Shown here one piece after another: positions 35,742-45,592 of a stretch of DNA of 64,000 nt (position 1 is its first letter; each line of letters starts with the position of its first letter). The notes under the pieces are model-generated. The model worked only from the letters and a program-made list of their open reading frames with translations. It was not told the DNA's origin and searched no databases. Origin of the DNA: Microbulbifer yueqingensis. Lineage in GTDB: Bacteria; Pseudomonadota; Gammaproteobacteria; Pseudomonadales; Cellvibrionaceae. Location of the stretch: the NCBI RefSeq assembly GCF_900100355.1, contig NZ_FNFH01000004.1, positions 1 through 64,000 on the forward strand. The letters are read 5' to 3'. A program made the position numbers and the translations under genes.

Positions 35742-37931
35742 TTGCCTTTCATCCAAGTACAGAAGCTACTTAAAAACCTGTCTTTCCTACCGCTCTGCCT
35801 GGCCATAGCGGCCTGTGGCGGAGGCGGCGATAGCGGCGGTGGTGATAACCAAGATCCCGGCCAGCAACCGCCGGCCAATTCTGCCCCGTCTGCAATGGAT
35901 GATGCGGTTGCCATCTCCCACAAGGCCGGGGAGTTAGCCATCGACGTCCTCGCTAATGACTCCGACAGCGACGGCGATACGCTGACCATCACCTCGGTTG
36001 GTAATTCAGCCCGGGGAGTCACTCCGGTTATCGAGAATGGCATGATCCGCTATGGCCTGCCTGCAGATTTCATCGGGACAGATGAGTTTACCTACACCAT
36101 CAGTGATGGAGCGGAGGAGGCCAGTGCGACAGTATCTGTCACCATTCGCGCGGATATTACGGTTTCCGGCCTGATCGGTGAGGCGGTCTCTGGAGCCGGC
36201 ACCGTGACTGTTACGGTGGGAGGGCAAGCCTACCCAGCCAGGCTCGAGGGCAATCGCTTCTCGGCGGTAATTCCCGACACTTCACCGGATGATGTGGTCA
36301 GCGTAAACGCACAGTTTTCACAAACCGACATCGGCAAGCCGATCGTGCTGAAGTCGTTCGCGGGCATCGCGTCCAAGCTCAGTGAGCTGGCCGTCACTGG
36401 CAAGGTCACCGAAAAGGAGGCAGCGGGCCTCTATGTTTCAGCTGCCACAACCAGCGTGGCCGCTGCTATCGAGCGTGCGGCGGGCGGCATCCCGGAGGTA
36501 GCTGGCGAACTGATCGGCGCTTCCCAGATGCTGCCCCAGCAACTCATTATTGAGGGCGCGGTGGCAATCAAATCCATCCTCGCCGGTGATAAATGGGAAA
36601 CTTTCACCCAACAGGATACCTATGGCCTGCTCAAGGATTATCCCACCGGGATCCTTATCGGCGAGTCGCTGCGCGACCAGGATTCCGCAAAGTATGAAGC
36701 GTATCTGTCAGCCATAGTTGAAGACGAAAACCAGGCGATACCGGTAGCCGGCTACGATCAGGCGGAACTGCTCTTTATACAGAGCTATCCCGAGCTCAAC
36801 CGACCCGGGGGCTTCGTGGTCCAGTTATCAGGTGGCACCAGTGGGAATGGCTACCTAGCCACAAGTCTGATGGCCAAAACGGACGACAACTCTGTTACGT
36901 TCCATCTGTCAGGCCTGGAGACACTGGTCGATACGACTGGAGTCTACACATCCGAGACGTTTAACGATAACCGGGAAGTCTGCGCCCCGAACGAGTACGG
37001 ACAGTATTCGGCAACCCGGACGGGCAAAGTGCTCCGAAAGTACATTGATAGCGCCACTTTCTCTGCATACGAGATAGTGGATATCTATAGCTGCGACACT
37101 ACCAACGGGGCTTTTGAAACCGACCGTTCTTTTGCCCAGGTAAACGCTTTCACTTCGGGCGATATCCGGTCCGTCACCCAGAACAGTTTTGCCATCGGCA
37201 CCTATCTCCACAAGGATCCCACGGTCTACGGTAATTCTGATCTCTGGCAGGCGGTGATCGTGCAACCAAATTCAAGCGGCTCGGTAACCCAGCGATTCGA
37301 TTTCAATAGCGGCTATACCGATAACGGCGCCATCACCTATCCGCGGGAACGTATGGCGCTCAATATGAACAGGGGGGATTACATAGAATACGTCCCCCTG
37401 GGAATGGATGGTGTCGCACTCCGGGTGCGCGGCGTCCTGAAGCGCGCTGATGGTTCCGCGGCATCTGTGGGTGGTGATTTCATCGTGCCGATTAGCAGCA
37501 CCCCTACCTTGCCACTGCCCTCGAAACTGTTGCTGGACCATGCGATATTCGCTATCGGCGATACCTCTTCTGCTTATTATGAATACGGGTTCGGGTTCGA
37601 TTTCCTGGCTGACAATACCGGCTACCAGCTTTTCCGCATGTCTGGCACGTATGTACGCACGTCAGGTTTCAAATGGACCCAGCAAGACAGCTATCTGGAC
37701 CTGCGCTACTTCGTAGACGGGTCTGGCAACACTGCCCCACCAACATGCACGGAGGGTGAGCCCGATTGCGTAGAGTGGTCATTCCGGGAGTTTGAACCAC
37801 TGGCGGGGGATAATGGTGGCTACTTTATGCGGACCTACCAGGAGAGGGATAACTCAAAGCGGTTCGGTCAGGAGCCTGGCACAGATGTTTGGATCTCGAG
37901 TTATATCGATCGCTTCTCGGTAGAACCCTGA
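35742..37931 (+). CDS. Large lipoprotein with cadherin-like/VCBS domain
   Basis: The 729-residue product has a lipoprotein signal (LPLCLAIAACGGGG) with a glycine-rich linker after the modified cysteine, then a cadherin-like tandem-repeat domain (DVLANDSDSDGDTLTI, DEFTYTISDGAEEASATVSVTI) at about 55-135 and a long beta-rich remainder. I see no catalytic motif. The start is the TTG at 35742 after GGGGAG; the first later Met would remove the signal peptide. GC content is lower than the flanks. A surface or adhesion role fits the fold but is inference. It is followed by a GC hairpin. Confidence 0.78.
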   Translation: MPFIQVQKLLKNLSFLPLCLAIAACGGGGDSGGGDNQDPGQQPPANSAPSAMDDAVAISHKAGELAIDVLANDSDSDGDTLTITSVGNSARGVTPVIENGMIRYGLPADFIGTDEFTYTISDGAEEASATVSVTIRADITVSGLIGEAVSGAGTVTVTVGGQAYPARLEGNRFSAVIPDTSPDDVVSVNAQFSQTDIGKPIVLKSFAGIASKLSELAVTGKVTEKEAAGLYVSAATTSVAAAIERAAGGIPEVAGELIGASQMLPQQLIIEGAVAIKSILAGDKWETFTQQDTYGLLKDYPTGILIGESLRDQDSAKYEAYLSAIVEDENQAIPVAGYDQAELLFIQSYPELNRPGGFVVQLSGGTSGNGYLATSLMAKTDDNSVTFHLSGLETLVDTTGVYTSETFNDNREVCAPNEYGQYSATRTGKVLRKYIDSATFSAYEIVDIYSCDTTNGAFETDRSFAQVNAFTSGDIRSVTQNSFAIGTYLHKDPTVYGNSDLWQAVIVQPNSSGSVTQRFDFNSGYTDNGAITYPRERMALNMNRGDYIEYVPLGMDGVALRVRGVLKRADGSAASVGGDFIVPISSTPTLPLPSKLLLDHAIFAIGDTSSAYYEYGFGFDFLADNTGYQLFRMSGTYVRTSGFKWTQQDSYLDLRYFVDGSGNTAPPTCTEGEPDCVEWSFREFEPLAGDNGGYFMRTYQERDNSKRFGQEPGTDVWISSYIDRFSVEP

Positions 37932-37943
37932 TCCCCCAATTGA

Positions 37944-37963
37944 CCCGCCCCGTCAGGGGCGGG
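37944..37963 (+). terminator. GC hairpin after the lipoprotein gene
   Basis: CCCGCCCC-GTCA-GGGGCGGG is an eight-pair hairpin 12 bases past the stop. No T run follows, so it may need Rho or only protect the transcript end. Confidence 0.45.
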
Positions 37964-38078
37964 GACGCCCCTTCATTAACCCCTGTCTCACGAATTCCGC
38001 CTCAACTTTTTTCCACTCCGACAGTCGGCTAACCTATGGCCCCTCAGATTTATCGACAGTAGCAGGAGATAGAGCGCA

Positions 38079-38516
38079 ATGAAGGGCCTGATCCAGCGGG
38101 TAAGCCACGCAAAAGTAGAAGTCGAGGGTGAGGTCGTTGGGGCCATCGACCACGGCCTGCTGCTGTTGCTGGGTGTCGAGGCAGTCGACGACCGCGCCAG
38201 CGCCGACAAACTGCTGCACAAGGTGCTGCACTACCGCGTATTCGGCGACGAGCAGGGGCGCATGAACCTGAATGTGCAGCAGGCGGGCGGCGGGCTGCTG
38301 GTGGTCAGCCAGTTCACCCTGGTGGCCGACACTGCCAGGGGGCTGCGCCCCAGTTTCAGCCGCGGCGCCAACCCGCAGCAGGCTGAGGAGCTCTACGATT
38401 ATTTCGTCGAGCGGGCCCGCGACCTGCTGCCGGCGGTTGCCAGTGGCATGTTCGCGGCCGACATGCAGGTCTCGCTGTCGAACGACGGCCCGGTGACCTT
38501 CCTGCTGGAAAGCTGA
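38079..38516 (+). CDS. dtd: D-aminoacyl-tRNA deacylase
   Basis: Dtd removes D-amino acids (and glycine on tRNA-Ala) from tRNA as proofreading. The 145-residue product has [17 protein letters not shown], the conserved SQFTLVADT motif near residue 77 and the cross-subunit GPVTFLLES end with the Gly-cisPro pair. It fits the family length exactly. The last 118 bases are antisense to the 3' end of the aminopeptidase gene. Confidence 0.95.
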   Translation: MKGLIQRVSHAKVEVEGEVVGAIDHGLLLLLGVEAVDDRASADKLLHKVLHYRVFGDEQGRMNLNVQQAGGGLLVVSQFTLVADTARGLRPSFSRGANPQQAEELYDYFVERARDLLPAVASGMFAADMQVSLSNDGPVTFLLES

Positions 38517-39607
38517 TTCCCGGCAGCCAGCGCATTCAGCTCGAGGTTGCGCTCCTCCTTTTCCAGCTTGCCGAGCCGCTCGGTGGCCTCGTAGAAGGCC
38601 TCCCAGCTGCCCGACCGGCGATAGAGTTCCTCGAATGCCGGGACCCGCGACTCATACTCCGATGCCAGCGCCAGCGTGGCGTTATTGGTCTTGTCGATAT
38701 AGGCCTGGTAGCGGGTGGGGTTGGGCCAGCCGGCCGACATCTTGCGGTAACAGGCGCGCAGGCGGGCCAGCACTTCCTGCTTGCGGGCGCGCATGATGTG
38801 CTCTTCCATGCCCGAGTCGTAGATTACTTCGAGGCGTTTGCGGGCGCTGGCCATCAGCTGGCGCACCGCCTGTGCCTGGGCGGTGCGGTCCGGGGCAGGT
38901 CCGGTCATACCCTGGCGCCGGCGCCAGTCCGGCAGTGCCAGGCGGGACACGGCGGTGGCGAAGCTCTCGTTGAACTTCGTGTCGTTGGCGATATACACAC
39001 GCCGGTGGGCCAGCTCGTGAAACAGCAGGCCGGCCAGGCGATCCTCCGGCCAGTTGACGAAACTGGACAGCACCGGGTCGTCGAACCAGCCCAGGGTACT
39101 GTACGCCGGCACCGGCCCCAGGTAGACGTCGAAACCTTCCTCCGTCAGTTGCCGGCCCTTCGCGACCGCATCCTCCCTGTCAAAGTACCCCCGGTAGCTG
39201 GCGCAGCCGGCGACGGGATAACACCAGCGCTTCGGCTCCAGGGAAAACTCGGGCGCTGCCAGCACATTCCACAGGGGGTAGTCGCTGGCCAGCTTCACGT
39301 AGGCGCCGTAAGCATCACCTACCGGTAGCTTCAGTTCGCCGCTGGCGTAACCGCGGATAGCCTGCACCAGTCGCAACCGCTCTTGCAGCGCGACGTCGGT
39401 GTCGTCTGCGTCGATCACCCGCTCCAGCGGCTGGCGCGCAGCCAGGATGCGCAGCTGGCCGGTAGCGGCCTGGGTATAGTAGCTGGCGGTCTCGCAGCCG
39501 CTGAGCAGCGCGGCGGCCAGCAGCGCCACACCGGCCACACCGCACAGCGCGGCGCGGGAAAGCCGGTGGTAAAGGCGGCGAAGGTTGTGGCGGAGACTGA
39601 TATACAC
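38399..39607 (-). CDS. Aminopeptidase-family lipoprotein (PF10023 type)
   Basis: The 402-residue protein has a lipoprotein signal ([12 protein letters not shown], Cys38), a conserved [13 protein letters not shown] start and a zinc metalloprotease motif HELAHRR, followed by NESFAT supplying the third ligand. This is the predicted aminopeptidase family of gammaproteobacteria. The last 39 or so residues (from [12 protein letters not shown]) are coded on the strand opposite dtd, a 118-base convergent overlap that both proteins share. No start other than the ATG at 39607 keeps the signal peptide. Confidence 0.85.
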   Translation of the reverse strand: MYISLRHNLRRLYHRLSRAALCGVAGVALLAAALLSGCETASYYTQAATGQLRILAARQPLERVIDADDTDVALQERLRLVQAIRGYASGELKLPVGDAYGAYVKLASDYPLWNVLAAPEFSLEPKRWCYPVAGCASYRGYFDREDAVAKGRQLTEEGFDVYLGPVPAYSTLGWFDDPVLSSFVNWPEDRLAGLLFHELAHRRVYIANDTKFNESFATAVSRLALPDWRRRQGMTGPAPDRTAQAQAVRQLMASARKRLEVIYDSGMEEHIMRARKQEVLARLRACYRKMSAGWPNPTRYQAYIDKTNNATLALASEYESRVPAFEELYRRSGSWEAFYEATERLGKLEKEERNLELNALAAGNQLSSRKVTGPSFDSETCMSAANMPLATAGSRSRARSTK

Positions 39608-39650
39608 TCAGCTATACCCCTATCCCTGTAGTGCGACCGAGGACAGTGAC

Positions 39651-39881
39651 ATGGAGCCCGTCGCTGCGGTAATGACAGTATTCGGCATCGTCTTTGCCGC
39701 ACTCGGCTGGCTGCGGCTGTTGGCGGTATGCTTTCGGGAGCACCCCGCGCTGGGGCTGGTGGCGGTACTGCTGCCGCCACTGGCCCTGGTTTTCATGGCG
39801 CCCCGCTGGCGCGAGGAGCGCGAGTTGTTCCTGCTGGTGCTGGCGGCAGTGATCTTCTCCAGCATAGCTATCGTTTTCTGA
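39651..39881 (+). CDS. Small two-to-three-helix membrane protein
   Basis: This 76-residue protein has hydrophobic segments at 5-22, 31-48 and 57-75 separated by charged loops (PRWREERE). The ATG at 39651 follows GAGGACAGTGAC, a good ribosome site; the frame upstream lacks one. I know no family. It starts 44 bases from the aminopeptidase start, so the two share a divergent promoter region. Confidence 0.6.
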   Translation: MEPVAAVMTVFGIVFAALGWLRLLAVCFREHPALGLVAVLLPPLALVFMAPRWREERELFLLVLAAVIFSSIAIVF

Positions 39882-40005
39882 TCCCACCCCGACCCGACCC
39901 CGGCGGGCAAAGTGCCAAAATACCCACCCCTTGATACAGGTCAATTCCGCTCCCTGGCCCGATCTTACACTTGCTGCAGGTAAGACAAGATTTGAGGAAC
40001 CAGAG

Positions 40006-40134
40006 ATGGACGCACTGATCGACCTGTTCACCAGCTTCTCCGGCCTGCTGAGCCTCGGCATCGTCGGCTTCATCCTGCTGATGGGCGCCTACCTGACCCG
40101 GTTTGCCCTGCGCAAAATGGACGAGGGCCAGTAA
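40006..40134 (+). CDS. DUF3149-type small membrane protein
   Basis: The 42-residue product has one helix (LLSLGIVGFILLMGAYLTRF) then the short basic end ALRKMDEGQ. The layout (acidic N-terminus, single helix, RKM-E/D tail) matches the small DUF3149 family of gammaproteobacteria. GAGGAA lies six bases before the ATG. Its function is not known. Confidence 0.7.
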   Translation: MDALIDLFTSFSGLLSLGIVGFILLMGAYLTRFALRKMDEGQ

Positions 40135-40246
40135 ACCCGGGGCACGGCCGGGACGCGTAACGGCAAACAGGAATTCGGCGGGCGACGGAATTTTTCCCGA
40201 TCCGGGGGCTCCAAGAGAGCATTGCTGTAATCGGGAAACCACCGTC

Positions 40247-40606
40247 ATGAATCGCGCCCTCGCTGCCCTGACCGCTTGTGCCATCCTGGTCCCGGCCGCC
40301 TGTGATTCCGGCACCGGAAAGAGCGGCGGCGCCGTCGAGACGCGGGTCTACCGGTGCGAGAGCGGTGACCAGCTGGAGGTAAAATACCTCATCCCCGCCC
40401 AGGGGCCCGCCGCGGCCACCATGACTTACGGCAACAAGCTTATCTCCATGCACCAGGAGCCGGCGGCTTCGGGTGTGCTGTTCGTCGCCGACAAGGGCTT
40501 CCCTGACTACCGCTGGCACACCAAGGGGCGCAGCGGCACCCTGGTCCTGCACCGGTCCGGCAACGGCGAGGGCGAGGTGCTGCTGGGCGAGTGCACCGCG
40601 CCCTGA
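40247..40606 (+). CDS. Lipoprotein resembling MliC lysozyme inhibitor
   Basis: The 119-residue lipoprotein (LTACAILVPAACDSG, lipid Cys19) has a compact beta domain starting TRVYRCESGDQLEVKY with ASGVLFVADKG and WHTKGRSGTLVLHR. That pattern, YxCxxG start, a SG-x-x-x-(Y/F) strand and a W-x-KG-x-x-x-L strand, matches the MliC/PliC family of c-type lysozyme inhibitors. The match is partial, so the call is tentative. It would protect peptidoglycan from host or competitor lysozyme. Confidence 0.6.
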   Translation: MNRALAALTACAILVPAACDSGTGKSGGAVETRVYRCESGDQLEVKYLIPAQGPAAATMTYGNKLISMHQEPAASGVLFVADKGFPDYRWHTKGRSGTLVLHRSGNGEGEVLLGECTAP

Positions 40607-40614
40607 CACCCCGG

Positions 40615-41403
40615 TCAGTGCCCGCAGGCGTACTCCCTGGCCGTCTCCCCGACAAAATATCCCCGCCACAGGAACCGCAGCGACTGCTCGATCACATCGG
40701 CGTCCAGCATGATCCTGCCGTGGGTCAGCGGCACCACATAGAAGGCGCACATGCCCTCGACTTTCGCGCTCTCCACCCGGATCCGGCCGTCGTCCGGGCC
40801 CTCGAGTATGGCCGAGGCGAAGGGGTTGCGGCTGCGGTCACCGGTAATTACCCCCAGCTCGAACCGTACCGGCCCCATCTGCAGGGGCAGGCTGCCCTCG
40901 CCCGTGCCCATCTGGCGGCCGGCAGGGCCATTCACATCCTTGATCCAGGGGATGTGGTCCAGCCAGTCACCCACGCGGCTGCCCTGGTTCGGGGGCGCCA
41001 GCATCACCACCCGCCCCAGCCCTGCCACGGACCTGTTGCGGTAGTAGTAGCGCACCAGCAGGCCGCCCATGGAGTGGGTGACAAAATTCACCGGCGCCGC
41101 GCCGGCCTGCGCGCAGCGCGCCAGCCCGGCCTCCACAGCCTCGACCGCCAGCTCCTGTATCGGCCCCTTGCGGGAGGGGTAGTCGATATTCACGGTATGG
41201 AAACCCGCCGCTGCCAGGCGCTGCTGCAGGGGTACCATGCTGGCGGCATCCTTGGTGAGCCCGTGCAGCAGGATTACGCACTCGGGACCGGCCACTGCCG
41301 GGCGGGGCAGCAGGGCTGACAGAAACAGGAGAAGAGGGATGAGGCAGGCCGCGGGGCCCGCGCGGGCGGGGAGAGGGATGCCGGCGCCAGGCGCCTCAGG
41401 CAT
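40615..41403 (-). CDS. Exported alpha/beta-hydrolase (lipase-like)
   Basis: The 262-residue protein has a signal peptide (LLLFLSALLPRPAVAG), then an alpha/beta-hydrolase fold with VILLHGLTKDAASM oxyanion loop and the nucleophile elbow THSMGGLLVRYYYR (Ser near 112). A downstream Asp and His complete a likely triad (ITGDRS, PLTHGRIM). Related proteins are lipase or esterase-like without known substrate. Its ATG overlaps the tatC stop by eight bases, so it rides on the tat operon. Confidence 0.82.
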   Translation of the reverse strand: MPEAPGAGIPLPARAGPAACLIPLLLFLSALLPRPAVAGPECVILLHGLTKDAASMVPLQQRLAAAGFHTVNIDYPSRKGPIQELAVEAVEAGLARCAQAGAAPVNFVTHSMGGLLVRYYYRNRSVAGLGRVVMLAPPNQGSRVGDWLDHIPWIKDVNGPAGRQMGTGEGSLPLQMGPVRFELGVITGDRSRNPFASAILEGPDDGRIRVESAKVEGMCAFYVVPLTHGRIMLDADVIEQSLRFLWRGYFVGETAREYACGH

Positions 41404-42136
41404 TTTCTTCCCATTCGCGGCCCTTGACCCAGCGGCCGAAGAATACCCCCACCTCGAACAGCAGCCACATGGGGACTGCCAGCAGCGACTGGGAGATCAC
41501 ATCCGGCGGTGTCAGCAGCATGCCCACCAGGAAGCAGCCCACGATCACGTAGGGACGCTTGCGCGCCAGTGTGGCGGCGTCCACCGCGCCGCTCGCAATC
41601 AGCAGCAGGGTGGCGATGGGGATCTCGAACGCAAAGCCGAAGGCGAAGAACAGTTTCAGTACCAGGTCCAGGTAGGCGCGCATGTCCGGCATCACCTTGA
41701 TGTCGGCGTGCGCGGTACCAATGAAGAAATCGAACAGGATGGGGAACACCACGTAGTAGGCGAAGGCCATCCCGGCATAGAACAGGATGATACTGCTGAC
41801 CAGGATGGGTATCGCCAGCCGCTTCTCGTTGCGGTACAGGCCCGGGGCAATAAAGGCCCACGCCTGGTAGAGCACGAAGGGCACCGCGATGAAGAAGGCC
41901 AGCACGAAGGTGGTCTTGAACGGGGTGAGGAAAGTGGAGGTCACCTCGGTGGCGATCATGCCGGCGCCCTCGGTCAGGCGCGCCTGCAGGGGATCGGCCA
42001 CAAAGTCGTAGATCTCTGCGGCGAAAGGCACCATGCAGGCGAAGATCGCCACTACCACCACGAAGATTTTCAGCAGGCGATTGCGCAGCTCGATCAGGTG
42101 GTCGATGAATGGCTGGTTCGATTGCTCGTCACTCAT
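41396..42136 (-). CDS. tatC: Twin-arginine translocase subunit TatC
   Basis: TatC recognises twin-arginine signal peptides. The 246-residue product has six helices and the conserved [11 protein letters not shown] start, the FLTPFK loop with F and P, and [13 protein letters not shown]. The genes downstream of it include ActB-like Tat clients elsewhere in this window. It overlaps tatB by four bases and is the third tat gene of the operon. Confidence 0.97.
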   Translation of the reverse strand: MSDEQSNQPFIDHLIELRNRLLKIFVVVVAIFACMVPFAAEIYDFVADPLQARLTEGAGMIATEVTSTFLTPFKTTFVLAFFIAVPFVLYQAWAFIAPGLYRNEKRLAIPILVSSIILFYAGMAFAYYVVFPILFDFFIGTAHADIKVMPDMRAYLDLVLKLFFAFGFAFEIPIATLLLIASGAVDAATLARKRPYVIVGCFLVGMLLTPPDVISQSLLAVPMWLLFEVGVFFGRWVKGREWEENA

Positions 42137-42654
42137 GAGTGGCTGTCTTTGTCCTTGTTCCCGGCGCTGTCCGCAGCCTCTTCCCGCTCTGCCCGGGCCA
42201 GGTTGTCCGGGTGGTCCTCCACCAGGTCCGGGTCGCCGTAGTCATGCCAGTGCTCGGGATACTCCGGGTCCTGCAGGTCTTCGGCGTCCTCGTCCTGCTC
42301 CGGCAGGTAGTCCTCGGCATCATCGCTGGGATGGGAGGGGTTGTACTCGACAGTTTCCGCCACCGGCTGGGGCTCCGGCCTGGTAGCCGCCGGGGACGGC
42401 TCGCGCAGTGATTCCTCCACCTCGCGCCGGCTCTCCTCCAGCTCGCGCATGATGCGCTCGTTGTGCAGCTCGCGGCGGATATCGTCGGCGCCCACCTCGC
42501 GCTCCAGCTCATCCTTCGCATTCTGCAGGGTGCGCTTCAACCCTGACCACCAGCGTGCCGTGGTGCGGATGGCATCGGGCAGGCGCTCGGGCCCAACTAC
42601 CAGCAGGCCCACTACGCCAACCAGCAGGAGTTCAAAAAAGCCGATATCAAACAC
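42133..42654 (-). CDS. tatB: Twin-arginine translocase subunit TatB
   Basis: The 173-residue product begins [26 protein letters not shown], a TatB transmembrane segment with the glutamate near the helix start and the GP hinge, then an amphipathic helix and an acidic, unordered C-terminal half. TatB with TatC receives the twin-arginine substrate. It follows tatA by 45 bases and overlaps tatC. Confidence 0.96.
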   Translation of the reverse strand: MFDIGFFELLLVGVVGLLVVGPERLPDAIRTTARWWSGLKRTLQNAKDELEREVGADDIRRELHNERIMRELEESRREVEESLREPSPAATRPEPQPVAETVEYNPSHPSDDAEDYLPEQDEDAEDLQDPEYPEHWHDYGDPDLVEDHPDNLARAEREEAADSAGNKDKDSHS

Positions 42655-42699
42655 GCGCCGGTGCTCCCCTTACTTGTCCTCGGATTAGTTGTCCGCGGA

Positions 42700-42966
42700 T
42701 TACTTGTCCCGGGACTGCTTGTCCTTGTCCTTCACGGACTCGCCGGATGCCGGCTCCTTCTCGTTCTGGCCGAGGCGACCGGGCTCCTTCGACTCCTCGT
42801 CGAAGTCCTCGTCCTTCTTGTCCTCGTCCTTGATCGCTTTCTTGAAGCCCTTGATGGCACCGCCCAGGTCCCCACCGAGGTTCTTGAGCCGCTTGGTGCC
42901 GAACAGCAGCAGCACGATTACCAGAATAATCAGCAACTGCCAGATACTAATTCCGCCAAAACCCAT
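42700..42966 (-). CDS. tatA: Twin-arginine translocase subunit TatA
   Basis: The 88-residue product has one helix ([20 protein letters not shown]) followed by the [20 protein letters not shown] amphipathic helix and an acidic tail, the standard TatA form. TatA assembles into the pore when a substrate binds TatBC. It is the first tat gene and lies downstream of hisE in the same direction. Confidence 0.97.
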   Translation of the reverse strand: MGFGGISIWQLLIILVIVLLLFGTKRLKNLGGDLGGAIKGFKKAIKDEDKKDEDFDEESKEPGRLGQNEKEPASGESVKDKDKQSRDK

Positions 42967-43120
42967 AATTTTCTCCTGATAATCACTGTGCTACCGGGCC
43001 AGCTGTTCCGGTGCGGGTTTCTGTGGTGGACGGCGGCGGCCGTCCCTATGGTTATTCTATTCTTACGGTTGCCAGAAGGCGCCCCCGCCTTATAGCCACT
43101 TTCGCGACCTCTCTCTATAC

Positions 43121-43474
43121 CTACTGGGAGGTACCGCGCTGGGAGGTGCCGCGGGCGGCCTTCTCCTCGAGGCCCGACAGGCCAAAGCGCCGGCCGAGTT
43201 CGCGCAGCACATCCTGCGAGTCCGCGCCCAGGTGGGACAGCATCACCAGCGAATGGAACCACAGGTCGGCGGTCTCGGCGACCAGCGCCTGGCGCTCGCC
43301 GTCGCGCTCGGCATCCTTCGCGGCCAGGATCACCTCGGTGGCCTCCTCGCCAACCTTCTCCAGGATCTTGTTCAGGCCCTTCGCGTGCAGGCTGGCAACG
43401 TAGGAGTCGCCGGCATCGGCGTCGCGCTTGCGGCTCTCGAGCACCGCATCCAGTTCTCGCAGCAGGTCACTCAT
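43121..43474 (-). CDS. hisE: Phosphoribosyl-ATP pyrophosphatase
   Basis: HisE catalyses the second step of histidine synthesis, hydrolysing phosphoribosyl-ATP to phosphoribosyl-AMP. The 117-residue product has the conserved [30 protein letters not shown] and the [13 protein letters not shown] all-helical motifs. It follows hisI by six bases; the two are separate genes here and not fused. Confidence 0.96.
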   Translation of the reverse strand: MSDLLRELDAVLESRKRDADAGDSYVASLHAKGLNKILEKVGEEATEVILAAKDAERDGERQALVAETADLWFHSLVMLSHLGADSQDVLRELGRRFGLSGLEEKAARGTSQRGTSQ

Positions 43475-43480
43475 AGGTAT

Positions 43481-43906
43481 TCACTTGTAAATGGCTTCCG
43501 GGTCCCGGATCACCGGGTCGCGCTCGCGCCACTGGCTGTCGTCCAGTACGCGATAGAAACAGCTGGTGCGGCCGGTGTGGCAGGCGATACCGCCCTTCTG
43601 CTCCACCAGCAGCAGCACCGTGTCGCCGTCGCAGTCGAGGCGGATCTCCCGCACCAGCTGCTCGTGCCCGGAGGACTCGCCCTTGCGCCACAGCTTGCCC
43701 CGCGAGCGCGACCAGTAGACCGCACGGCCGCCCTCCAGGGTAAGCTGCAGGGACTCCCGGTTCATCCACGCCATCATCAGCACCCGCCCGCTGGTGGCGT
43801 CCTGGGCGATGGCGGGCACCAGCCCGTCGCTGTTCCAGCTGACCTGCGCCAGGATTTCGCTGTCGCTGCTATGGGTGCTATGGGTGCTGTCGCTGTTCTC
43901 GCTCAA
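43481..43906 (-). CDS. hisI: Phosphoribosyl-AMP cyclohydrolase
   Basis: HisI opens the purine ring in the third step of histidine synthesis. The 141-residue product has [15 protein letters not shown] and a metal-binding [15 protein letters not shown] region with C-terminal [10 protein letters not shown] cysteines and histidine. It is upstream of hisE and downstream of ubiB, an arrangement known in gammaproteobacteria. Confidence 0.96.
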   Translation of the reverse strand: MSENSDSTHSTHSSDSEILAQVSWNSDGLVPAIAQDATSGRVLMMAWMNRESLQLTLEGGRAVYWSRSRGKLWRKGESSGHEQLVREIRLDCDGDTVLLLVEQKGGIACHTGRTSCFYRVLDDSQWRERDPVIRDPEAIYK

Positions 43907-43964
43907 TCCGTTGTCCCTTCTTTCACTCTTCCAGTGTAGGTTCGCCGCCGCTGTCGGTTGTGGC

Positions 43965-45581
43965 TCAGGGCCACAGCAGCAGTGCCGCCGCCGCCAGCGC
44001 CAGGCCCCAGGCGGCCGGTGGCATCTGGGTGGCCAGCTGGGGCGCGGCCAGGGCCACCGCGCCGGCGCCGAGCAGCACTCCGGCCACGCGCCTCAGGTAG
44101 CGGCGCCGGCCCACCCGGTTGGTGCGCGCCAGCTCGTCGCCGATCGCCTCCAGCCGCGGGGTCACCTCGCGGGACTGCTCCAGCGCGGAATAGACCAGCT
44201 GCGGCATCTGCGGGAATTTCTCCAGCCACTCGGGACCGTAGCGCTGCACCTCGCGCCAGATGGTGCGCGGGTGTACCCGGTCGCGCATCCAGCCTTCCAG
44301 GAATGGATGGGCAGTCTTCCACAGATCCAGCTGTGGATAAAGCTGCCGCCCCAGGCCCTCGATGTTGAGCAGGGTCTTCTGCAGTAGTACCAGCTGCGGC
44401 TGCACCGTCATGTCGAAGCGCCGCGCGGTCTGGAACAGGCTGATCAGCACCCGCGCGAAGGAGATCTCCCCCAGCGGCTTCTCGAAGATCGGCTCGCACA
44501 CCGCCCGGATCGCCGCCTCGAAGGTGCTGATGGGCGTGTCGCGGCGCACCCAGCCGCTCTGCACGTGCAGCTCCGCCACCATGCGGTAGTCGCGGCGGAA
44601 CATGGCCAGCAGGTTGCGCGCCAGGTAGTACTGGTCCTCGCGGCTCAGGCTGCCGACGATGGCCGTATCGATGGCGATGTACTGCGGCTTGTCCGGCTTC
44701 TTCCGCGACACGAAGATATTGCCCGGGTGCATGTCGGCGTGGAAGAAGTTGTGCTCGAACACCTGCTTGAAGAAGATCTCCACGCCGCGCTCGGCCAGCA
44801 GCGGCATGTTGGTATTCTGCGCATGCAGTTGTTGCAGGTCGGTAACCGGAATGCCGTCGATACGCTCCAGCACCAGTACATTCTCGCGGGTGTAGTCCCA
44901 GTAGACGTCCGGCACGTACAGCAGCGGCGAGTGGGCGAAGTTGCGCTTCAGCTGGGTGGCGTTGGCACCCTCGCGCACCAGGTCCAGCTCCCCCTCGATG
45001 GTGTGGCGATAGTCATCGACCACCTCCACCGGCCGCAGCCGACGCCCCTCGGGGCCCATCTTCTCGATCCAGCCGGCGACCACCCGCAGCAGGCGCAGGT
45101 CCTGCTCGATCACCTCCTCGATGCCGGGCCGCAGCACTTTTACCACTACCGAGGCGCCGGGCTTGCCGTCGCGGGCAAACAGGCGCGCGCCGTGCACCTG
45201 CGCCACCGAGGCCGACGCCAGCGGCTGCCGCTCGAACCCGGCGAACAGGTCGTCGACCTTCGCCCCCAGGGCCTCCTCGATCAATGCGATGCAGCGGTCC
45301 ACCGGGAAGGGCGGCACATTGTCCTGCAGGTGGTCGAGCTCCTCGACCATGTCCGGGGGCAGCAGGTCGGGCCGGGTGGAGAGCAGCTGGCCGAACTTGA
45401 CGAAGATCGGCCCCAGCTCCTCCAGCGCGCGCCGCAGCCGCTCGCCGCGGGAAGCCTTCGGCGCAGGCAGCAGCGCCAGCGGTGCCCACAGCACCCGCAG
45501 CCAGACGGGGCGGCGCTCGGCAGGCACCAGGGTATCCAGGCGATAGCGCATGGAGACCCGCAGGATGGTGAAAGTGCGCAT
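43965..45581 (-). CDS. ubiB: Ubiquinone biosynthesis kinase-like protein UbiB
   Basis: UbiB is an ABC1-type kinase-like protein required for coenzyme Q synthesis at the membrane. The 538-residue product starts [20 protein letters not shown] and has the KxGQ motif ([16 protein letters not shown]), ASVAQVHGA, the invariant lysine region [10 protein letters not shown], the catalytic loop [11 protein letters not shown] and two C-terminal helices. I chose ATG 45581; 68 extra upstream codons read over the end of ubiJ. It follows ubiJ by 11 bases, forming ubiE-ubiJ-ubiB. Confidence 0.96.
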   Translation of the reverse strand: MRTFTILRVSMRYRLDTLVPAERRPVWLRVLWAPLALLPAPKASRGERLRRALEELGPIFVKFGQLLSTRPDLLPPDMVEELDHLQDNVPPFPVDRCIALIEEALGAKVDDLFAGFERQPLASASVAQVHGARLFARDGKPGASVVVKVLRPGIEEVIEQDLRLLRVVAGWIEKMGPEGRRLRPVEVVDDYRHTIEGELDLVREGANATQLKRNFAHSPLLYVPDVYWDYTRENVLVLERIDGIPVTDLQQLHAQNTNMPLLAERGVEIFFKQVFEHNFFHADMHPGNIFVSRKKPDKPQYIAIDTAIVGSLSREDQYYLARNLLAMFRRDYRMVAELHVQSGWVRRDTPISTFEAAIRAVCEPIFEKPLGEISFARVLISLFQTARRFDMTVQPQLVLLQKTLLNIEGLGRQLYPQLDLWKTAHPFLEGWMRDRVHPRTIWREVQRYGPEWLEKFPQMPQLVYSALEQSREVTPRLEAIGDELARTNRVGRRRYLRRVAGVLLGAGAVALAAPQLATQMPPAAWGLALAAAALLLWP

Positions 45582-45592
45582 TACCGGCACGG

